A DNA stretch of 64,000 nt from Salinicola corii. Its GTDB lineage: Bacteria > Pseudomonadota > Gammaproteobacteria > Pseudomonadales > Halomonadaceae. A model generated the notes under the pieces. The model saw only the letters and a list, made by a program, of their open reading frames with translations. It was not told the DNA's origin and did no database searches. Below, piece by piece: positions 36,879 to 47,484 of this stretch. The stretch lies in assembly GCF_008298015.1 (NCBI RefSeq), contig NZ_VTPX01000008.1, forward strand, positions 62,001 through 126,000. Direction: 5' to 3'. Both the position numbers and the translations under genes were made by a program. How positions within the stretch are numbered: position 1 is the first letter of the stretch; every line of letters starts with the position of its first letter.

Positions 36879-39059
36879 TCAGCCCTTCGCCTTGTCCACG
36901 GCGCGCCAGTGATGCAGCAACGGTTCGGTGTAGCCGGAAGGCTGCTCGCGGCCCTTGAAGATCAGGTCCGACGCCGCCTGGAAGGCCGTGGAGTCCGCCA
37001 GATGCGATGTCATCGGCGTATAGCCGGGATCGTCGGCATTCTGCCCGTCCACCACCTTGGCCATGCGCTCCAATGTCTCGCGCACCTGCGCCTCGTCGAC
37101 GATGCCGTGGTGCAGCCAGTTGGCGATGTGCTGGCTGGAGATGCGCAGCGTCGCGCGGTCCTCCATCAGGCCGACATCGTGGATGTCCGGCACCTTGGAG
37201 CACCCCACCCCGTGTTCGACCCAGCGCACCACGTAGCCGAGAATGCCCTGGCAGTTGTTGTCGAGTTCCTGCTGGATCTCGTCGGCTCCCCAGGCCGCCT
37301 CGGGGTCGACCGGCACGGTCAGCAGATCGTCGAGAAGATCCACCTCTCCCTGATCCTCCAGTTCGCGCTGAATCGCTCCCACGTCGATCTGGTGATAGTG
37401 AAGCGCATGCAGCACCGCCGCGGTCGGCGACGGCACCCAGGCGGTATTGGCACCCGCCTTGGGATGGCCCACTTTCTGCTCCAGCATCGCCGCCATCAGG
37501 TCCGGCATCGCCCACATGCCCTTGCCGATCTGGGCCCGGCCCCGCAGTCCGCAGGCCAGCCCGATCTGGACGTTGCTGCGCTCATAGGCGCCGATCCACT
37601 TGCTGCCCTTCATGTCGCCCTTGCGCAGCATCGGCCCCGCGTTCATGGCGGTATGCATCTCGTCGCCAGTACGGTCGAGAAAGCCGGTATTGATGAAGGC
37701 GACGCGCGAGGCTGCCGCATCGATGCAGGCCTTGAGATTGACCGAGGTCCGACGCTCCTCGTCCATGATGCCCATCTTCAGCGTAGTCGCCGGCAGCCCG
37801 AGCAGCTGTTCGACGCGACCGAACAGCTCGTCGGCAAACGCCACCTCCTTCGGCCCGTGCATCTTGGGCTTGACGATATAAAACGATCCGGCACGCGAGT
37901 TGCCTCGTTCCCGTTTCAGGTCGTGCAAACCAATCAGCGAGGTCATTACCGCATCCAGTATGCCCTCGGGGATCTCGTTACCCTCGTCGTCGAGAATGGC
38001 CGGCGTGGTCATCAGATGGCCCACATTGCGCACGAACATCAGCGAGCGGCCAGGCAGGGTCAGGGAGCCACCATCCGGCAAGGTGTAGTCGCGATCCGGG
38101 TTGAGTCGCCGCGTGATGGTCTTGCCGCCCTTGTCGAACCGCTCCTCGAGATCACCCTTCATCAGGCCGAGCCAGTTGCGATAGACCAGTATCTTGTCTT
38201 CGGCGTCGACGGCCGCCACCGAATCCTCGCAATCCATGATCGTGGTTACCGCCGCCTCGACCAGCAGATCCTTGACGTGTGCCGGGTCGGTCTTGCCGAT
38301 CGAGTGCTCCGCGTCGATCTGGATCTCGAGGTGCAGACCATGGTTGGAGAGCAGAATCGCCTCGGGCGATGACGCTTCGCCCCGGAAGCCGACGAACTGA
38401 CCCGGATTCTTCAGGCCGGTATCGCGCCCGCCCTCGAGGGTCACCGACAGCCGGCCATCGCGAATGGCATAGCCGACCGCCTCCCGATGCGAACCGGTAG
38501 CCAACGGCACGGCCATGTCGAGCACGTTGCGGGCGTAGGCGATCACCTTGGCGCCGCGCTTGGGGTTGTAGGCGTTGCCCTTCTCGGCGCCATCCGCCTC
38601 GCTGATCACGTCGGTGCCGTAGAGCGCATCGTAGAGGCTCCCCCAGCGAGCGTTGGCGGCATTGAGCGCGTAGCGGGCGTTGTTGACCGGTACCACCAGC
38701 TGCGGCCCGGCCTGCCGCGCGATCTCGTCATCCACGTTGGTGGTGGTGGCCTGGACCTTCGCGGGGGCATCGACCAGATAGCCGATCTTCTCGAGGAAGG
38801 CGCGATAGGCCGCCATATCCTCGATCTCGCCGGGATTGTCGCGATGCCACTGATCGAGTTCGGCCTGCAGGCGATCGCGTTCGGCCAGCAACGCCCGATT
38901 GCGGGGCGCCAGGTCGTGAATCAGCGCGTCGAAGCCGGCCCAGAAGGCGTCGACCTCGATATCGGTGCCCGGCAGGACCTCGTCGACAATGAAGCGATCG
39001 AGCGCTGTCGCTACCCGCAATCGGTGATGAGTGGTACGTTTCGTCGTGTCGGATATCAT
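36879..39059 (-). CDS. glcB: Malate synthase G
   Basis: A 726-aa enzyme condensing glyoxylate with acetyl-CoA to malate, in the glyoxylate shunt and glycolate use. Isoform G is shown by its length and by segments such as [47 protein letters not shown] and [18 protein letters not shown]. The ATG at 39059 has GGAGG six bases upstream; a GTG lies 24 bp earlier. The gene is monocistronic, with a hairpin after it and an IclR-like operator about 80 bp upstream of its start. Confidence 0.95.
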   Translation of the reverse strand: MISDTTKRTTHHRLRVATALDRFIVDEVLPGTDIEVDAFWAGFDALIHDLAPRNRALLAERDRLQAELDQWHRDNPGEIEDMAAYRAFLEKIGYLVDAPAKVQATTTNVDDEIARQAGPQLVVPVNNARYALNAANARWGSLYDALYGTDVISEADGAEKGNAYNPKRGAKVIAYARNVLDMAVPLATGSHREAVGYAIRDGRLSVTLEGGRDTGLKNPGQFVGFRGEASSPEAILLSNHGLHLEIQIDAEHSIGKTDPAHVKDLLVEAAVTTIMDCEDSVAAVDAEDKILVYRNWLGLMKGDLEERFDKGGKTITRRLNPDRDYTLPDGGSLTLPGRSLMFVRNVGHLMTTPAILDDEGNEIPEGILDAVMTSLIGLHDLKRERGNSRAGSFYIVKPKMHGPKEVAFADELFGRVEQLLGLPATTLKMGIMDEERRTSVNLKACIDAAASRVAFINTGFLDRTGDEMHTAMNAGPMLRKGDMKGSKWIGAYERSNVQIGLACGLRGRAQIGKGMWAMPDLMAAMLEQKVGHPKAGANTAWVPSPTAAVLHALHYHQIDVGAIQRELEDQGEVDLLDDLLTVPVDPEAAWGADEIQQELDNNCQGILGYVVRWVEHGVGCSKVPDIHDVGLMEDRATLRISSQHIANWLHHGIVDEAQVRETLERMAKVVDGQNADDPGYTPMTSHLADSTAFQAASDLIFKGREQPSGYTEPLLHHWRAVDKAKG

Positions 39060-39138
39060 GTTCGCCTCCAGATCGGTAGTCACTCAGGTTACGGCCGCCG
39101 TCTCATTCTCGCCGCCACCGTACCCACCAGACCGTTTG

Positions 39139-39162
39139 TGGAAAATATTTCCATAAATTATA
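39139..39162 (-). promoter_or_regulatory. glcB promoter -10 with IclR-like operator
   Basis: On the minus strand a perfect -10 TATAAT (39162-39157) is followed by the palindrome TGGAAATATTTTCCA (39153-39139), which sits over the expected start site. The palindrome differs at one specified position from the E. coli IclR consensus TGGAAATNATTTCCA as I recall it. No convincing -35 is visible. Confidence 0.55.
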
Positions 39163-39308
39163 CGACATCATAATCGGCCTCCCGGATGTTGTCTCCCTCG
39201 ACCTTCGTCACCCTCCGCATCTCGAGCTATCGATCGCCTGCCTCCTGCACCGCGTCATGGTCTCGGTAGCGCACGACGAGTAGCATAGGTGGATCAGGAG
39301 ACACGTAC

Positions 39309-40304
39309 ATGCTCGACTTTTCGCCATTGAAGGCTGTTGGCCCGCTTCATCACATCAAAACGCTTTCCGATTCGCCACTGGCCGACTATCTCGACCACTA
39401 CCGGCTGTCGGCGCTTCTGAACAACAACGAGAACCTGGAGCTCCATGCCGGTTTTCTTTGGGCCGAAGGAGAGCAAGGCAGAACGTTCGAACTCTGGGCT
39501 CAGGTCTGGGCTCCCCCCTCGCCTCGGGGGACAATCTTCGTAGTCCACGGCTACTTCGATCATCTCGGTCTCTACGGCCACCTGCTCGAACGCCTGCTGG
39601 TACTTGGCTGGCAGGTGGTGATGTGGGATCTGCCCGGTCATGGACTCTCCAGCGGTGCCCGCGCGACCATCGATGACTTCACCGATTACGTGAAATGCTT
39701 CAATGACGTCGAACGCCAGATAGCGGAGCGACATCTGGCGCCGGGGCCGTGGCTGGCAATCGGCCAGAGCACTGGCGCATCGATCGTGGCCACCGACGCC
39801 CTGGCTCGCGGCGACCAGGCGCCGTGGCAAGGGCTGGTGATGCTGGCACCTCTGGTCCGCCCTTGGGGCTGGAATCAGTCCCGCTGGCTACACCGCATCG
39901 CCAGCCCTTTCGTGGATACCATCCCCCGAAAGTATCGCGCCAACACTACCAATCTCGATTTCGCCGACTTTCTGCGTCTGCACGACCCCCTGCAGGACGA
40001 CCATCTGGCTTTGACCTGGGTCACTGCCATGCGCCGTTGGATGCCGACTCTGCTCAAGCGGCCACCCAGCGAGCTGCCGGTGCTGATTCTACAGGGTGAG
40101 CAGGATCTGACCGTCGATTGGAGCTGGAATCTCAAGGCGCTCCGAAGGAAGTTCCCCCGCGCCCAGATCGTGCGTCATCCAGATGCCCGTCACCATCTGG
40201 TCAACGAGGCGGAACCGATTCGTCGGGTGCTGTTCGAGGCGCTCGACGATTTCCTGACGCGCTTCGCCGCGACGCATCCTCCCGGCCCGTTGTCCGCCCC
40301 ATGA
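39309..40304 (+). CDS. Alpha/beta hydrolase (monoacylglycerol lipase-like)
   Basis: A 331-aa serine hydrolase. FVVHGYFDH supplies the oxyanion-hole HG, GQSTGAS the nucleophile elbow with its Ser, and an Asp (EQDLTVD) and a His (PDARHHLVNEA) complete the triad. WDLPGHGLSSG is the strand-4 motif of the hydrolase_4 (serine aminopeptidase S33) group. No signal peptide is seen. Its stop overlaps the start of the following lipoprotein gene (ATGA), so the two are translationally coupled. The substrate is unknown. Confidence 0.88.
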   Translation: MLDFSPLKAVGPLHHIKTLSDSPLADYLDHYRLSALLNNNENLELHAGFLWAEGEQGRTFELWAQVWAPPSPRGTIFVVHGYFDHLGLYGHLLERLLVLGWQVVMWDLPGHGLSSGARATIDDFTDYVKCFNDVERQIAERHLAPGPWLAIGQSTGASIVATDALARGDQAPWQGLVMLAPLVRPWGWNQSRWLHRIASPFVDTIPRKYRANTTNLDFADFLRLHDPLQDDHLALTWVTAMRRWMPTLLKRPPSELPVLILQGEQDLTVDWSWNLKALRRKFPRAQIVRHPDARHHLVNEAEPIRRVLFEALDDFLTRFAATHPPGPLSAP

Positions 40305-40798
40305 AGTTGCTGCTCATCGGGCTCGTATTGCTCACACTGGGCGGATGCGCCGGCATCAGCCAGTCGCCGCCGGATGCCCGCGAAGCATTGAAGGGCTTGG
40401 CCGCCAATGCCGCTCGGGGATTGCTGGCATCCCCGCCCTGGCCCGCGGAGAACACACCGGCAGTCACGATTCTGCTACGCCCCGCGGAAGTCGCCGAAAC
40501 GCTCCCGATCACGCCGAATGCGCTGAACGAGGCGTTGGGCCGAGCGCTGCTGAGCAACGAGGATGCCCCCCATGTCCTGGACTGGGCGCCTGCCTCGATG
40601 TCGGCGCATGCCGACGGACAATGGCTGCTCCAGGCCAAGCTGACGGCCGACTCGCCTCCGCTGCGATTGAGCGACCGGACCTTGCAGCCCTATCTGCTGC
40701 AGTTCGATCTCTCCCAGCCTGGCGGTGAGCACTGGCAGTGGCACGCCAGTGGCGCGCTCGACCCCGATGCCTTGCCTAAGACCACCGAGTCCCCCTGA
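40301..40798 (+). CDS. Small putative lipoprotein
   Basis: A 165-aa protein. A short signal peptide ends in the lipobox LTLGGC (Cys 16), after which it would be lipidated. Positions +2 and +3 are Ala and Gly, compatible with sorting to the outer membrane. The body reads like a penicillin-binding-protein-activator/LpoB-type fold: ALLSNEDAPHVLDWAPASMS, and a C-terminal YLLQFDLSQPGGEHWQWHAS. That comparison is tentative. It overlaps the hydrolase stop by 4 bp and lies 24 bp before the aminotransferase gene. Confidence 0.75.
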   Translation: MKLLLIGLVLLTLGGCAGISQSPPDAREALKGLAANAARGLLASPPWPAENTPAVTILLRPAEVAETLPITPNALNEALGRALLSNEDAPHVLDWAPASMSAHADGQWLLQAKLTADSPPLRLSDRTLQPYLLQFDLSQPGGEHWQWHASGALDPDALPKTTESP

Positions 40799-40822
40799 TT
40801 TCCACGTCCGAGAGAGAGATTC

Positions 40823-41935
40823 ATGTCACGCTTTGCTCGCCACCTCGGCAATCAAGATGGCCCCCACAATCCGTTCCCCGGGTTGCAGGCGCTGGAGCGC
40901 AGGCTCGGGCATGCCCTGCCTCACCGTATCGGCTCCAACGAAGGACTCGACATGCCGCACCGGGCACTGACGGCCCGATTCGGAAAGGATGTCGCCGACC
41001 TCGCCCGCACCTACGGCGACGCCGAGGCGTGGCAGGTTCGTCAGCGATTGGCCGAGAGCCTGGGCTTATCGATGGAAGCGCTACTGGTGGATGCAGGCGC
41101 GGACAGCCTGATGGCGCTGGCGCTACGCGCCCTGTGCGAGCCGGGCGACACCGTGGTTACCAGCGCCGGCACCTATCCCACCTGGAGCTACTTCGTGCAC
41201 GGACACGGTTGCCGCCAGGTGGAAGTCGCGTACGCCAGTTGCGCCGACCTGCTGGCGCCGGATCTCGGTGCCCTGGCGGCCAAAGCCAATCGCGAGAACG
41301 CCCGCGTCGTCTATCTCGCCAACCCCGACAATCCCAGCGGCCACCTCCACAGCGACGCCGACGTGCTGGCGCTGCGCGACAGCCTCCCCGACGGCTGCAC
41401 GCTGGTCCTTGACGAGGCCTACCATGATTTCCGCGACGATGCGTGGTCGTCAGCGGACAATGTGGTCTGGTCAGGGGTGATTCGTCTACGCACCTTTTCG
41501 AAGGCCCATGGTCTCGCAGGCCTGCGTGTGGGCTACGCCATCGCCACGCCGGAAGTCCACACCATGCTGATGAAGGTGAGGATTCACTACGCCGTCTCGT
41601 CACTGGCGTTGGCGGCCGCGGAGACGGTGCTCACACACCCCGACGAGACCCGGGAGCACGTGACCGCGGTGGTAAACCGACGCGAGGCCCTGAGCGAATG
41701 GCTGCGAGAACGCGGCGCCGACGTGCTGCCCAGCACGACCAATTTCGTGGCGCTGCGACTGGACGACGCCGAACGCGCCACGTCGATCCATCGGCAACTG
41801 CTGGCGGAAGGCACCCTGATCCATCGCCCGGCGCACCCAGCGCTGGGCCATGTGCTGCGCATCAGCGCGCTCGACGATGCGCTGGTGCCGGGCAGACTCG
41901 AGACGTTGGCGTCGGCACTGCGGGACGGGGGGTGA
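40823..41935 (+). CDS. PLP-dependent aminotransferase, class I/II (HisC-like)
   Basis: A 370-aa fold-type I aminotransferase. It shows YLANPDNPSG (Asn and Pro of the cofactor loop), LVLDEAYHDF with the PLP-nitrogen Asp 197, and TFSKAHGLAGLRVGYA with the Schiff-base Lys 227. A C-terminal Arg in HVLRIS would bind the substrate carboxylate. The sequence resembles histidinol-phosphate aminotransferases, but there are no his genes nearby, so the substrate is open. It is the third gene of a possible hydrolase-lipoprotein-aminotransferase operon and converges on comM. Confidence 0.88.
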   Translation: MSRFARHLGNQDGPHNPFPGLQALERRLGHALPHRIGSNEGLDMPHRALTARFGKDVADLARTYGDAEAWQVRQRLAESLGLSMEALLVDAGADSLMALALRALCEPGDTVVTSAGTYPTWSYFVHGHGCRQVEVAYASCADLLAPDLGALAAKANRENARVVYLANPDNPSGHLHSDADVLALRDSLPDGCTLVLDEAYHDFRDDAWSSADNVVWSGVIRLRTFSKAHGLAGLRVGYAIATPEVHTMLMKVRIHYAVSSLALAAAETVLTHPDETREHVTAVVNRREALSEWLRERGADVLPSTTNFVALRLDDAERATSIHRQLLAEGTLIHRPAHPALGHVLRISALDDALVPGRLETLASALRDGG

Positions 41936-41947
41936 GTCGCCCCCGAT

Positions 41948-43468
41948 TCAGGCCTGCATGGGATCATTGGTCTTCAGCATGCGATCCAGTTGACGGTAGC
42001 CGATCGCCTCCATCAACTGCGCCTTGTCGACTCGCGCTTCACTACCGAGGTCGGCCAGCGTCAACGCCACCCGTAGCACACGGTGATAGGCCCGTGCGGA
42101 GAGGTTGAGGCGATCCAGCACGCTGGCGAACCATTGACGCTCATCCGAGGACAAGGCGCAGGCGGCCTCCAGCTCGGGGCCTGGCAAATGGGCGTTGAGA
42201 TATCCCCGCGCCTGCTGGCGGCGGCGGGCGGAGAGAACCCGTTCCCTCACGCTGGCCGATGCTTCCCCCGGCGTCCGGTCGGTGAGCTGCGTGGCCGGCA
42301 GCGCCGGCACTTCGACCTGCAGGTCGATACGGTCCAGCAGCGGCCCGGACAATCGCGACTGGTAGCGCTGGATCTGCGCGGGGCTGCAGTGGCAGCGCTG
42401 ACGCGGATCGCCGAGATGGCCGCAGGGGCAGGGATTCATGGCGGCGACCAGTTGGAAGCGGGCCGGGAAGCGGCGCTGGTGATTGGCCCGGGAGATCAGG
42501 ATCTGCGCCGATTCCATCGGCTCGCGCAGCACTTCCAGCACGTGGCGGTCGAACTCCGGCAGCTCGTCCAGAAACAGCACGCCCTGGTGCGCGAGCGAGA
42601 TCTCGCCGGGCCGCGGCCGCGAGCCGCCGCCCACCAACGCCACGCTGCTCGACGTGTGGTGAGGATTGCGAAACGGCCGCTGTCCCCAGCGTTCCATGAT
42701 CGGCAGTCCGCAGACCGACCTCACCGCCGCCACCTCGAGCGATTCATCTTGTGTCAGTGGCGGCAGAATGCCCGCCAGCCGACTGGCCAGCATGGTCTTG
42801 CCGGTGCCTGGCGGCCCCGCCAGCAGCAGATTGTGGCCACCCGCCGCCGCGACCTCCAGCGCCCGGCGCGCCTGGTGCTGCCCTTTGACATCCGCCATGT
42901 CCGGTTGGGGGAGCTCCGCGTTGACGGGCGCGCCAAATTGGTGCGCAACGAGTTTCTCGCGACCGAGCAGATGGCTCACCACCTCGAGAAGATGCCCCGC
43001 CGCGAACACTTCGACGCCATCGGCCAGCGCGGCTTCGTCGGCATTGGCGAGCGGGACGATGAGACCGCGGCCCGCCCGCCGTGCGGCCAGTGCGGTCGGC
43101 AGTACGCCGGTGACCGGCCGCAACGCGCCATCCAGCGCCAGTTCGCCGACGACTTCGAGCTGCCCGGCCGCCTCGACGGGAACCTGGCCGGATGCCATCA
43201 GGATGCCCAGGGCGATGGGGAGATCGAAGCGGCCGCCGTCCTTGGGCAGGTCGGCAGGCGCCAGGTTGAGCGTGATGCGACGCGAGGGAAACTCGAAACC
43301 GGCGTTGATGAGCGCGCTGCGAACCCGTTCGCGACTCTCCTTGACCGCCGTTTCCGGAAGGCCCACCAGCGTCAATCCCGGCAGACCGTTACTGAGGTGA
43401 ACCTCGATCAGCACTTCGGGGGCCTCGAGTCCGAGGCTGGCGCGGGCGCGCACGATGGCAAGCGTCAT
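41948..43468 (-). CDS. comM: YifB/ComM family AAA+ ATPase (Mg-chelatase-like)
   Basis: A 506-aa hexameric helicase-type protein that in transformable bacteria promotes branch migration during integration of incoming DNA. The N-terminal Lon-protease-like domain is inactive (VHLSNGLPGLTLVGLPETAVKESRERVRSA). The AAA+ core has GPPGTGKT, LFLDELPEF, and four Cys in CPCGHLGDPRQRCHC; a C-terminal Mg-chelatase domain follows. The ATG at 43468 has GGGAG upstream. It converges on the aminotransferase gene with 12 bp between. Confidence 0.93.
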   Translation of the reverse strand: MTLAIVRARASLGLEAPEVLIEVHLSNGLPGLTLVGLPETAVKESRERVRSALINAGFEFPSRRITLNLAPADLPKDGGRFDLPIALGILMASGQVPVEAAGQLEVVGELALDGALRPVTGVLPTALAARRAGRGLIVPLANADEAALADGVEVFAAGHLLEVVSHLLGREKLVAHQFGAPVNAELPQPDMADVKGQHQARRALEVAAAGGHNLLLAGPPGTGKTMLASRLAGILPPLTQDESLEVAAVRSVCGLPIMERWGQRPFRNPHHTSSSVALVGGGSRPRPGEISLAHQGVLFLDELPEFDRHVLEVLREPMESAQILISRANHQRRFPARFQLVAAMNPCPCGHLGDPRQRCHCSPAQIQRYQSRLSGPLLDRIDLQVEVPALPATQLTDRTPGEASASVRERVLSARRRQQARGYLNAHLPGPELEAACALSSDERQWFASVLDRLNLSARAYHRVLRVALTLADLGSEARVDKAQLMEAIGYRQLDRMLKTNDPMQA

Positions 43469-43639
43469 GTCGTCTCCCAGGTCGGCACCTGGGCAGTCGC
43501 CCCAGGCCGGGGGATGCCGGCGCGACATCCCTTGCAGCCCTACAACTACATAATGTTACGTGATATCGCAACTCGAGCGGTGCCGACAATCGGACCGCCC
43601 AGCGACGAACTGAACCGGGAGCCTCCGATCCTGCCGCGA

Positions 43640-43966
43640 TCAGGGCCGGGTTCCGTGGGCGCTGCCATCGGTATCATCGACGGGCGGCGTCTTGGGCTCG
43701 ACCCGGGGCTGGGCCGCCTGCTCGCTCTGCAGCGTATTCTCCAGCGCCGCGACCTGCTCCTCCAGCGCCTCGACGCGTTCCCGCGTGCGCTGGAGTACTT
43801 CCATCATGATGTCGAAATCCTCCCGGGAAACGATCTCCATACGCTCCATGGCGCCCCGCAATACGCCCTGCATGTTGCGCTGAATATCACCGGGTGCCTG
43901 AGAGGCACCATGAAGCTTGTCACCCAACTGCTTGGTCAGACGCTCGAACCGATCCTGTGCCGACAT
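43640..43966 (-). CDS. ubiK: Ubiquinone biosynthesis accessory factor UbiK
   Basis: A 108-aa protein of the former BMFP/YqiC family. An amphipathic N-terminus (LTKQLGDKLHGA) is followed by a coiled-coil trimerisation segment (FDIMMEVLQRTRERVEALEEQVAALENTL). It binds the Ubi complex partner UbiJ and lipids to help coenzyme Q synthesis. AAGGAG lies upstream of the ATG. It is divergent from glnK, as its counterpart is in several gammaproteobacteria, and is followed by comM on the same strand. Confidence 0.9.
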   Translation of the reverse strand: MSAQDRFERLTKQLGDKLHGASQAPGDIQRNMQGVLRGAMERMEIVSREDFDIMMEVLQRTRERVEALEEQVAALENTLQSEQAAQPRVEPKTPPVDDTDGSAHGTRP

Positions 43967-44041
43967 GAAACTGTCTCCTTGATTTCCCGATGTCTTCGGT
44001 GACCTGTCACTCAAGTCTACGCAAACTCCCGGCTTTACGCC

Positions 44042-44058
44042 TGCGCACAAAAGGTGCA
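44042..44058. promoter_or_regulatory. NtrC-type enhancer box 1 (glnK-amtB)
   Basis: TGCGCACAAAAGGTGCA resembles the NtrC site TGCACCA-N3-TGGTGCA: the right half is nearly intact, the left half weaker. Its centre is 32 bp from box 2, the spacing of the glnA enhancer pair. Confidence 0.55.
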
Positions 44059-44073
44059 ACCGAAAAACCGGGC

Positions 44074-44090
44074 TGCATGGTTCTGGTGCA
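44074..44090. promoter_or_regulatory. NtrC-type enhancer box 2 (glnK-amtB)
   Basis: TGCATGGTTCTGGTGCA matches the NtrC consensus at 11 of 14 specified positions by my count, with a perfect right half TGGTGCA. It lies about 90-100 bp upstream of the sigma-54 promoter. Confidence 0.6.
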
Positions 44091-44110
44091 ATCGATAGCA
44101 TCAGTCGTGA

Positions 44111-44572
<462 letters not shown>

Positions 44573-44597
44573 CGGCGCGGAACGAGGAGACAAAAGA

Positions 44598-45848
44598 ATG
44601 AATGATCAAGTAGTCCAACTTTCCTACGCACTCGACACCTTCTACTTCCTGGTGACGGGCGCTCTGGTGATGTGGATGGCGGCCGGATTCGCCATGCTCG
44701 AGGCGGGGCTGGTCCGCGCCAAGAACACCACCGAAATCCTGACCAAGAACGTTGTCCTCTACGCCATTGCCTGCACCATGTACCTGCTGGTCGGCTATCA
44801 CATCATGTACTCCAGCGAGAGCGGCGGCTTTTTGCCCAACCTCGGCTTCCTGATCGGCGCGGAGAACAACGTCGACGACGTGATGTCCAGTGGCGGCGAT
44901 GTCTACTATTCCGCTCGCTCCGACTTCTTCTTCCAGGTCGTCTTCGTCGCCACGGCGATGTCGATCGTCTCCGGCGCCGTCGCCGAGCGCATGAAACTGT
45001 GGGCATTCATGCTCTTCGCCGTCGTCATGACCGGCTTTATCTACCCGATTCAGGGCTACTGGAAATGGGGTGGCGGCTTCCTCGACGCGGCCGGTTTCCA
45101 GGATTTCGCCGGCTCCGGCGTCGTCCACCTGTGTGGTGCCACGGCCGCATTCGCCGGTGTGTTGCTGCTGGGCGCGCGCAAGGGCAAGTACGGCAAGAAC
45201 GGCGCTATCTACGCGATCCCGGGCTCCAACCTGCCGCTGGCCACGCTGGGCACCTTCATTCTGTGGCTGGGCTGGTTCGGTTTCAACGGCGGTTCGGAGT
45301 TGATGGTTTCCAATGTCGATGAGGCCAATGCCGTCGCTCAGGTCTTCGTCAACACCAACGCGGCCGCTGCCGGCGGTGTCATCGCCGCGATCATCCTGGC
45401 CAAGCTGTGGTTCCGCAAGGCAGACCTGACCATGGCGCTCAATGGCGCGCTGGCCGGCCTGGTCGCCATCACCGCAGAACCGCTGGCCCCCACCGCCCTC
45501 GCCGCAACGCTGATCGGTGCCGTCGGTGGTCTGCTGGTGGTCATCGCCATCGTGACGCTCGACAAGGTGAAGATCGACGATCCGGTCGGCGCCATCTCGG
45601 TCCACGGTGTCGTCGGCATCTGGGGCCTGATCGCCGTACCGCTCTCCAACGGCGATGCCACGTTCGGTGCTCAGTTGCTGGGTATCGTGACCATCTTCGC
45701 CTGGACCTTCATCGCCAGCCTGGTGGTGTGGGGAATCATCAAGGCAGTGATGGGTATCCGAGTCTCCGAGGAAGAAGAATATGAAGGTGTCGATATCGCG
45801 GAATGCGGTATGGAAGCCTATCCTGAATTCAACGTCGGCAAGAAGTGA
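44598..45848 (+). CDS. amtB: Ammonium transporter
   Basis: A 416-aa trimeric channel with 11 expected helices. The twin pore histidines lie in GSGVVHLCGA and SVHGVVGIWG, and the Amt signature region is DFAGSGVVHL. Unlike E. coli AmtB there is no obvious cleaved signal peptide; the protein begins directly with the helix LDTFYFLVTGALVMWM. The cytoplasmic C-terminal tail (GIRVSEEEEYEGVDIAE), which contacts GlnK, is present. It is flanked on both sides by glnK copies and followed by a strong terminator. Confidence 0.95.
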   Translation: MNDQVVQLSYALDTFYFLVTGALVMWMAAGFAMLEAGLVRAKNTTEILTKNVVLYAIACTMYLLVGYHIMYSSESGGFLPNLGFLIGAENNVDDVMSSGGDVYYSARSDFFFQVVFVATAMSIVSGAVAERMKLWAFMLFAVVMTGFIYPIQGYWKWGGGFLDAAGFQDFAGSGVVHLCGATAAFAGVLLLGARKGKYGKNGAIYAIPGSNLPLATLGTFILWLGWFGFNGGSELMVSNVDEANAVAQVFVNTNAAAAGGVIAAIILAKLWFRKADLTMALNGALAGLVAITAEPLAPTALAATLIGAVGGLLVVIAIVTLDKVKIDDPVGAISVHGVVGIWGLIAVPLSNGDATFGAQLLGIVTIFAWTFIASLVVWGIIKAVMGIRVSEEEEYEGVDIAECGMEAYPEFNVGKK

Positions 45849-45881
45849 GCCGACACACCGAGTGAGCTGGCGTGCTCCCCT

Positions 45882-45905
45882 GGCCCCCTTCGGGGGGCCT
45901 TTTTT
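45882..45905 (+). terminator. Rho-independent terminator of glnK-amtB
   Basis: GGCCCCC pairs with GGGGGCC around a TTCG-type loop and is followed by a run of T. It separates amtB from the second glnK, which must therefore have its own promoter. Confidence 0.88.
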
Positions 45906-45979
45906 AATTCCCGCGACCGGCGGTGTATGCTTAAACTACTTAGTCGTCGAGCATTCGTAACGGCCACCCGAAGAGTTAA

Positions 45980-46357
<378 letters not shown>

Positions 46358-46383
46358 GTTCCAAGCTCGTGTGCAGCACCATC

Positions 46384-46423
46384 GATAAAGCCCTCGTCGA
46401 CTATGGTCGGCGAGGGCTTTATC
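46384..46423 (+). terminator. Terminator after the second glnK
   Basis: GATAAAGCCCTCG pairs perfectly with CGAGGGCTTTATC, and the inner TCGAC/GTCGG extends the stem to about 18 bp with a TATG loop. The stem itself contains the T-rich end. Confidence 0.75.
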
Positions 46424-46555
46424 GTGCACGTTAAAACGTAGGCGAGCGATGGTCAGGCTAGGCAAAAACCGGCGAATAGACGGAGTTTACAGGGTGTAAA
46501 TGAGCATTATGAGCCGATTTTTAACACCGCCTGACCGAGCGCAGCCACGTTTTGT

Positions 46556-47332
46556 TCACTTCTCGACGAAGGCCCGCTCGATGACATAGTCGCCCGGCTC
46601 GCCCATGCGCGGCGAGATGGAGAACCCGAGTTCGTCGAGCAGCCCGCTGGTCTCTTCGAGCATCGCAGGGCTGCCGCAGATCATGGCCCGGTCCTGCTTC
46701 GGATCCAGCGGCGGCAGGCCGGTATCCTCAACCAGCTTGCCGCTGCGGATGTGATCGGTCAGACGACCCATGGTGTGGAACTCCTCGCGGGTCACCGTCG
46801 GATAGTAGACCAGCTTGTCGCGAATCTCGTCGCCCAGGTACTCGTGTGCCGGCAGCTCCTTGGAGATGAAGTCGGCATAGGCCAGTTCGCTGACGGTGCG
46901 CACGCCGTGGATCAACACCACCTTCTCGTAGCGCTCGTAGACCTCGGGATCCTGGATCAGGCTCATGAACGGCGCCAGACCGGTGCCGGTGGAGAGCATG
47001 TAGAGGTTTCGCCCCGGCAGCAAATCGTCGCAGACCAGCGTGCCCGTGGGCTTGCGGCTGACCATGACCTGGTCGCCGACCTTGAGATGCTGCAGGCGCG
47101 ACGTCAGCGGGCCATCCTGCACCTTGATGCTGAAGAATTCGAGATGGTCCTCGTAGTTGGGGCTGGCGACGGAGTAGGCCCGGACCAGAGGTTTGCCATT
47201 CACTTCCAGACCGATCATCACGAACTGTCCGTTCTTGAAGCGCAGACTACGCTCGCGCGTGGTACGGAAGCTGAACAGGGTGTCGTTCCAGTGATGAACG
47301 CTCAGGACTTCTTCCAGCGCAAACTTGCTCAT
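46556..47332 (-). CDS. fpr: Ferredoxin--NADP(+) reductase
   Basis: A 258-aa flavoenzyme exchanging electrons between NADPH and ferredoxin or flavodoxin. FAD-binding RAYSVASP, NADP-binding GTGLAPFMSL, and the C-terminal FVEK are present; the VEK ending is typical of the Azotobacter/Pseudomonas bacterial FPR group. I chose the ATG at 47332, which removes 49 unrelated upstream codons. It is divergent from a FinR-like LysR regulator, with a palindrome between, as in Pseudomonas putida where FinR induces fpr under superoxide stress. Confidence 0.93.
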   Translation of the reverse strand: MSKFALEEVLSVHHWNDTLFSFRTTRERSLRFKNGQFVMIGLEVNGKPLVRAYSVASPNYEDHLEFFSIKVQDGPLTSRLQHLKVGDQVMVSRKPTGTLVCDDLLPGRNLYMLSTGTGLAPFMSLIQDPEVYERYEKVVLIHGVRTVSELAYADFISKELPAHEYLGDEIRDKLVYYPTVTREEFHTMGRLTDHIRSGKLVEDTGLPPLDPKQDRAMICGSPAMLEETSGLLDELGFSISPRMGEPGDYVIERAFVEK

Positions 47333-47412
47333 GACCAGCTCCTTGCGATGACGATAATCGATAATAGCTAAAAGGCATAAACGAGATGCCGAGTAGATGT
47401 GCGAACTATAAA

Positions 47413-47431
47413 AACAGAATGGTATTCTGTT
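47413..47431. promoter_or_regulatory. Palindromic operator between fpr and finR
   Basis: AACAGAAT and ATTCTGTT are perfect inverted 8-bp arms around GGT, in the AT-rich divergent intergenic region. It is the natural candidate for the FinR binding site. Confidence 0.6.
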
Positions 47432-47484
47432 AAGTGGATTGTTTGGATAACCTATATCCACAAAATCGATAAAGGGCATTGCCC

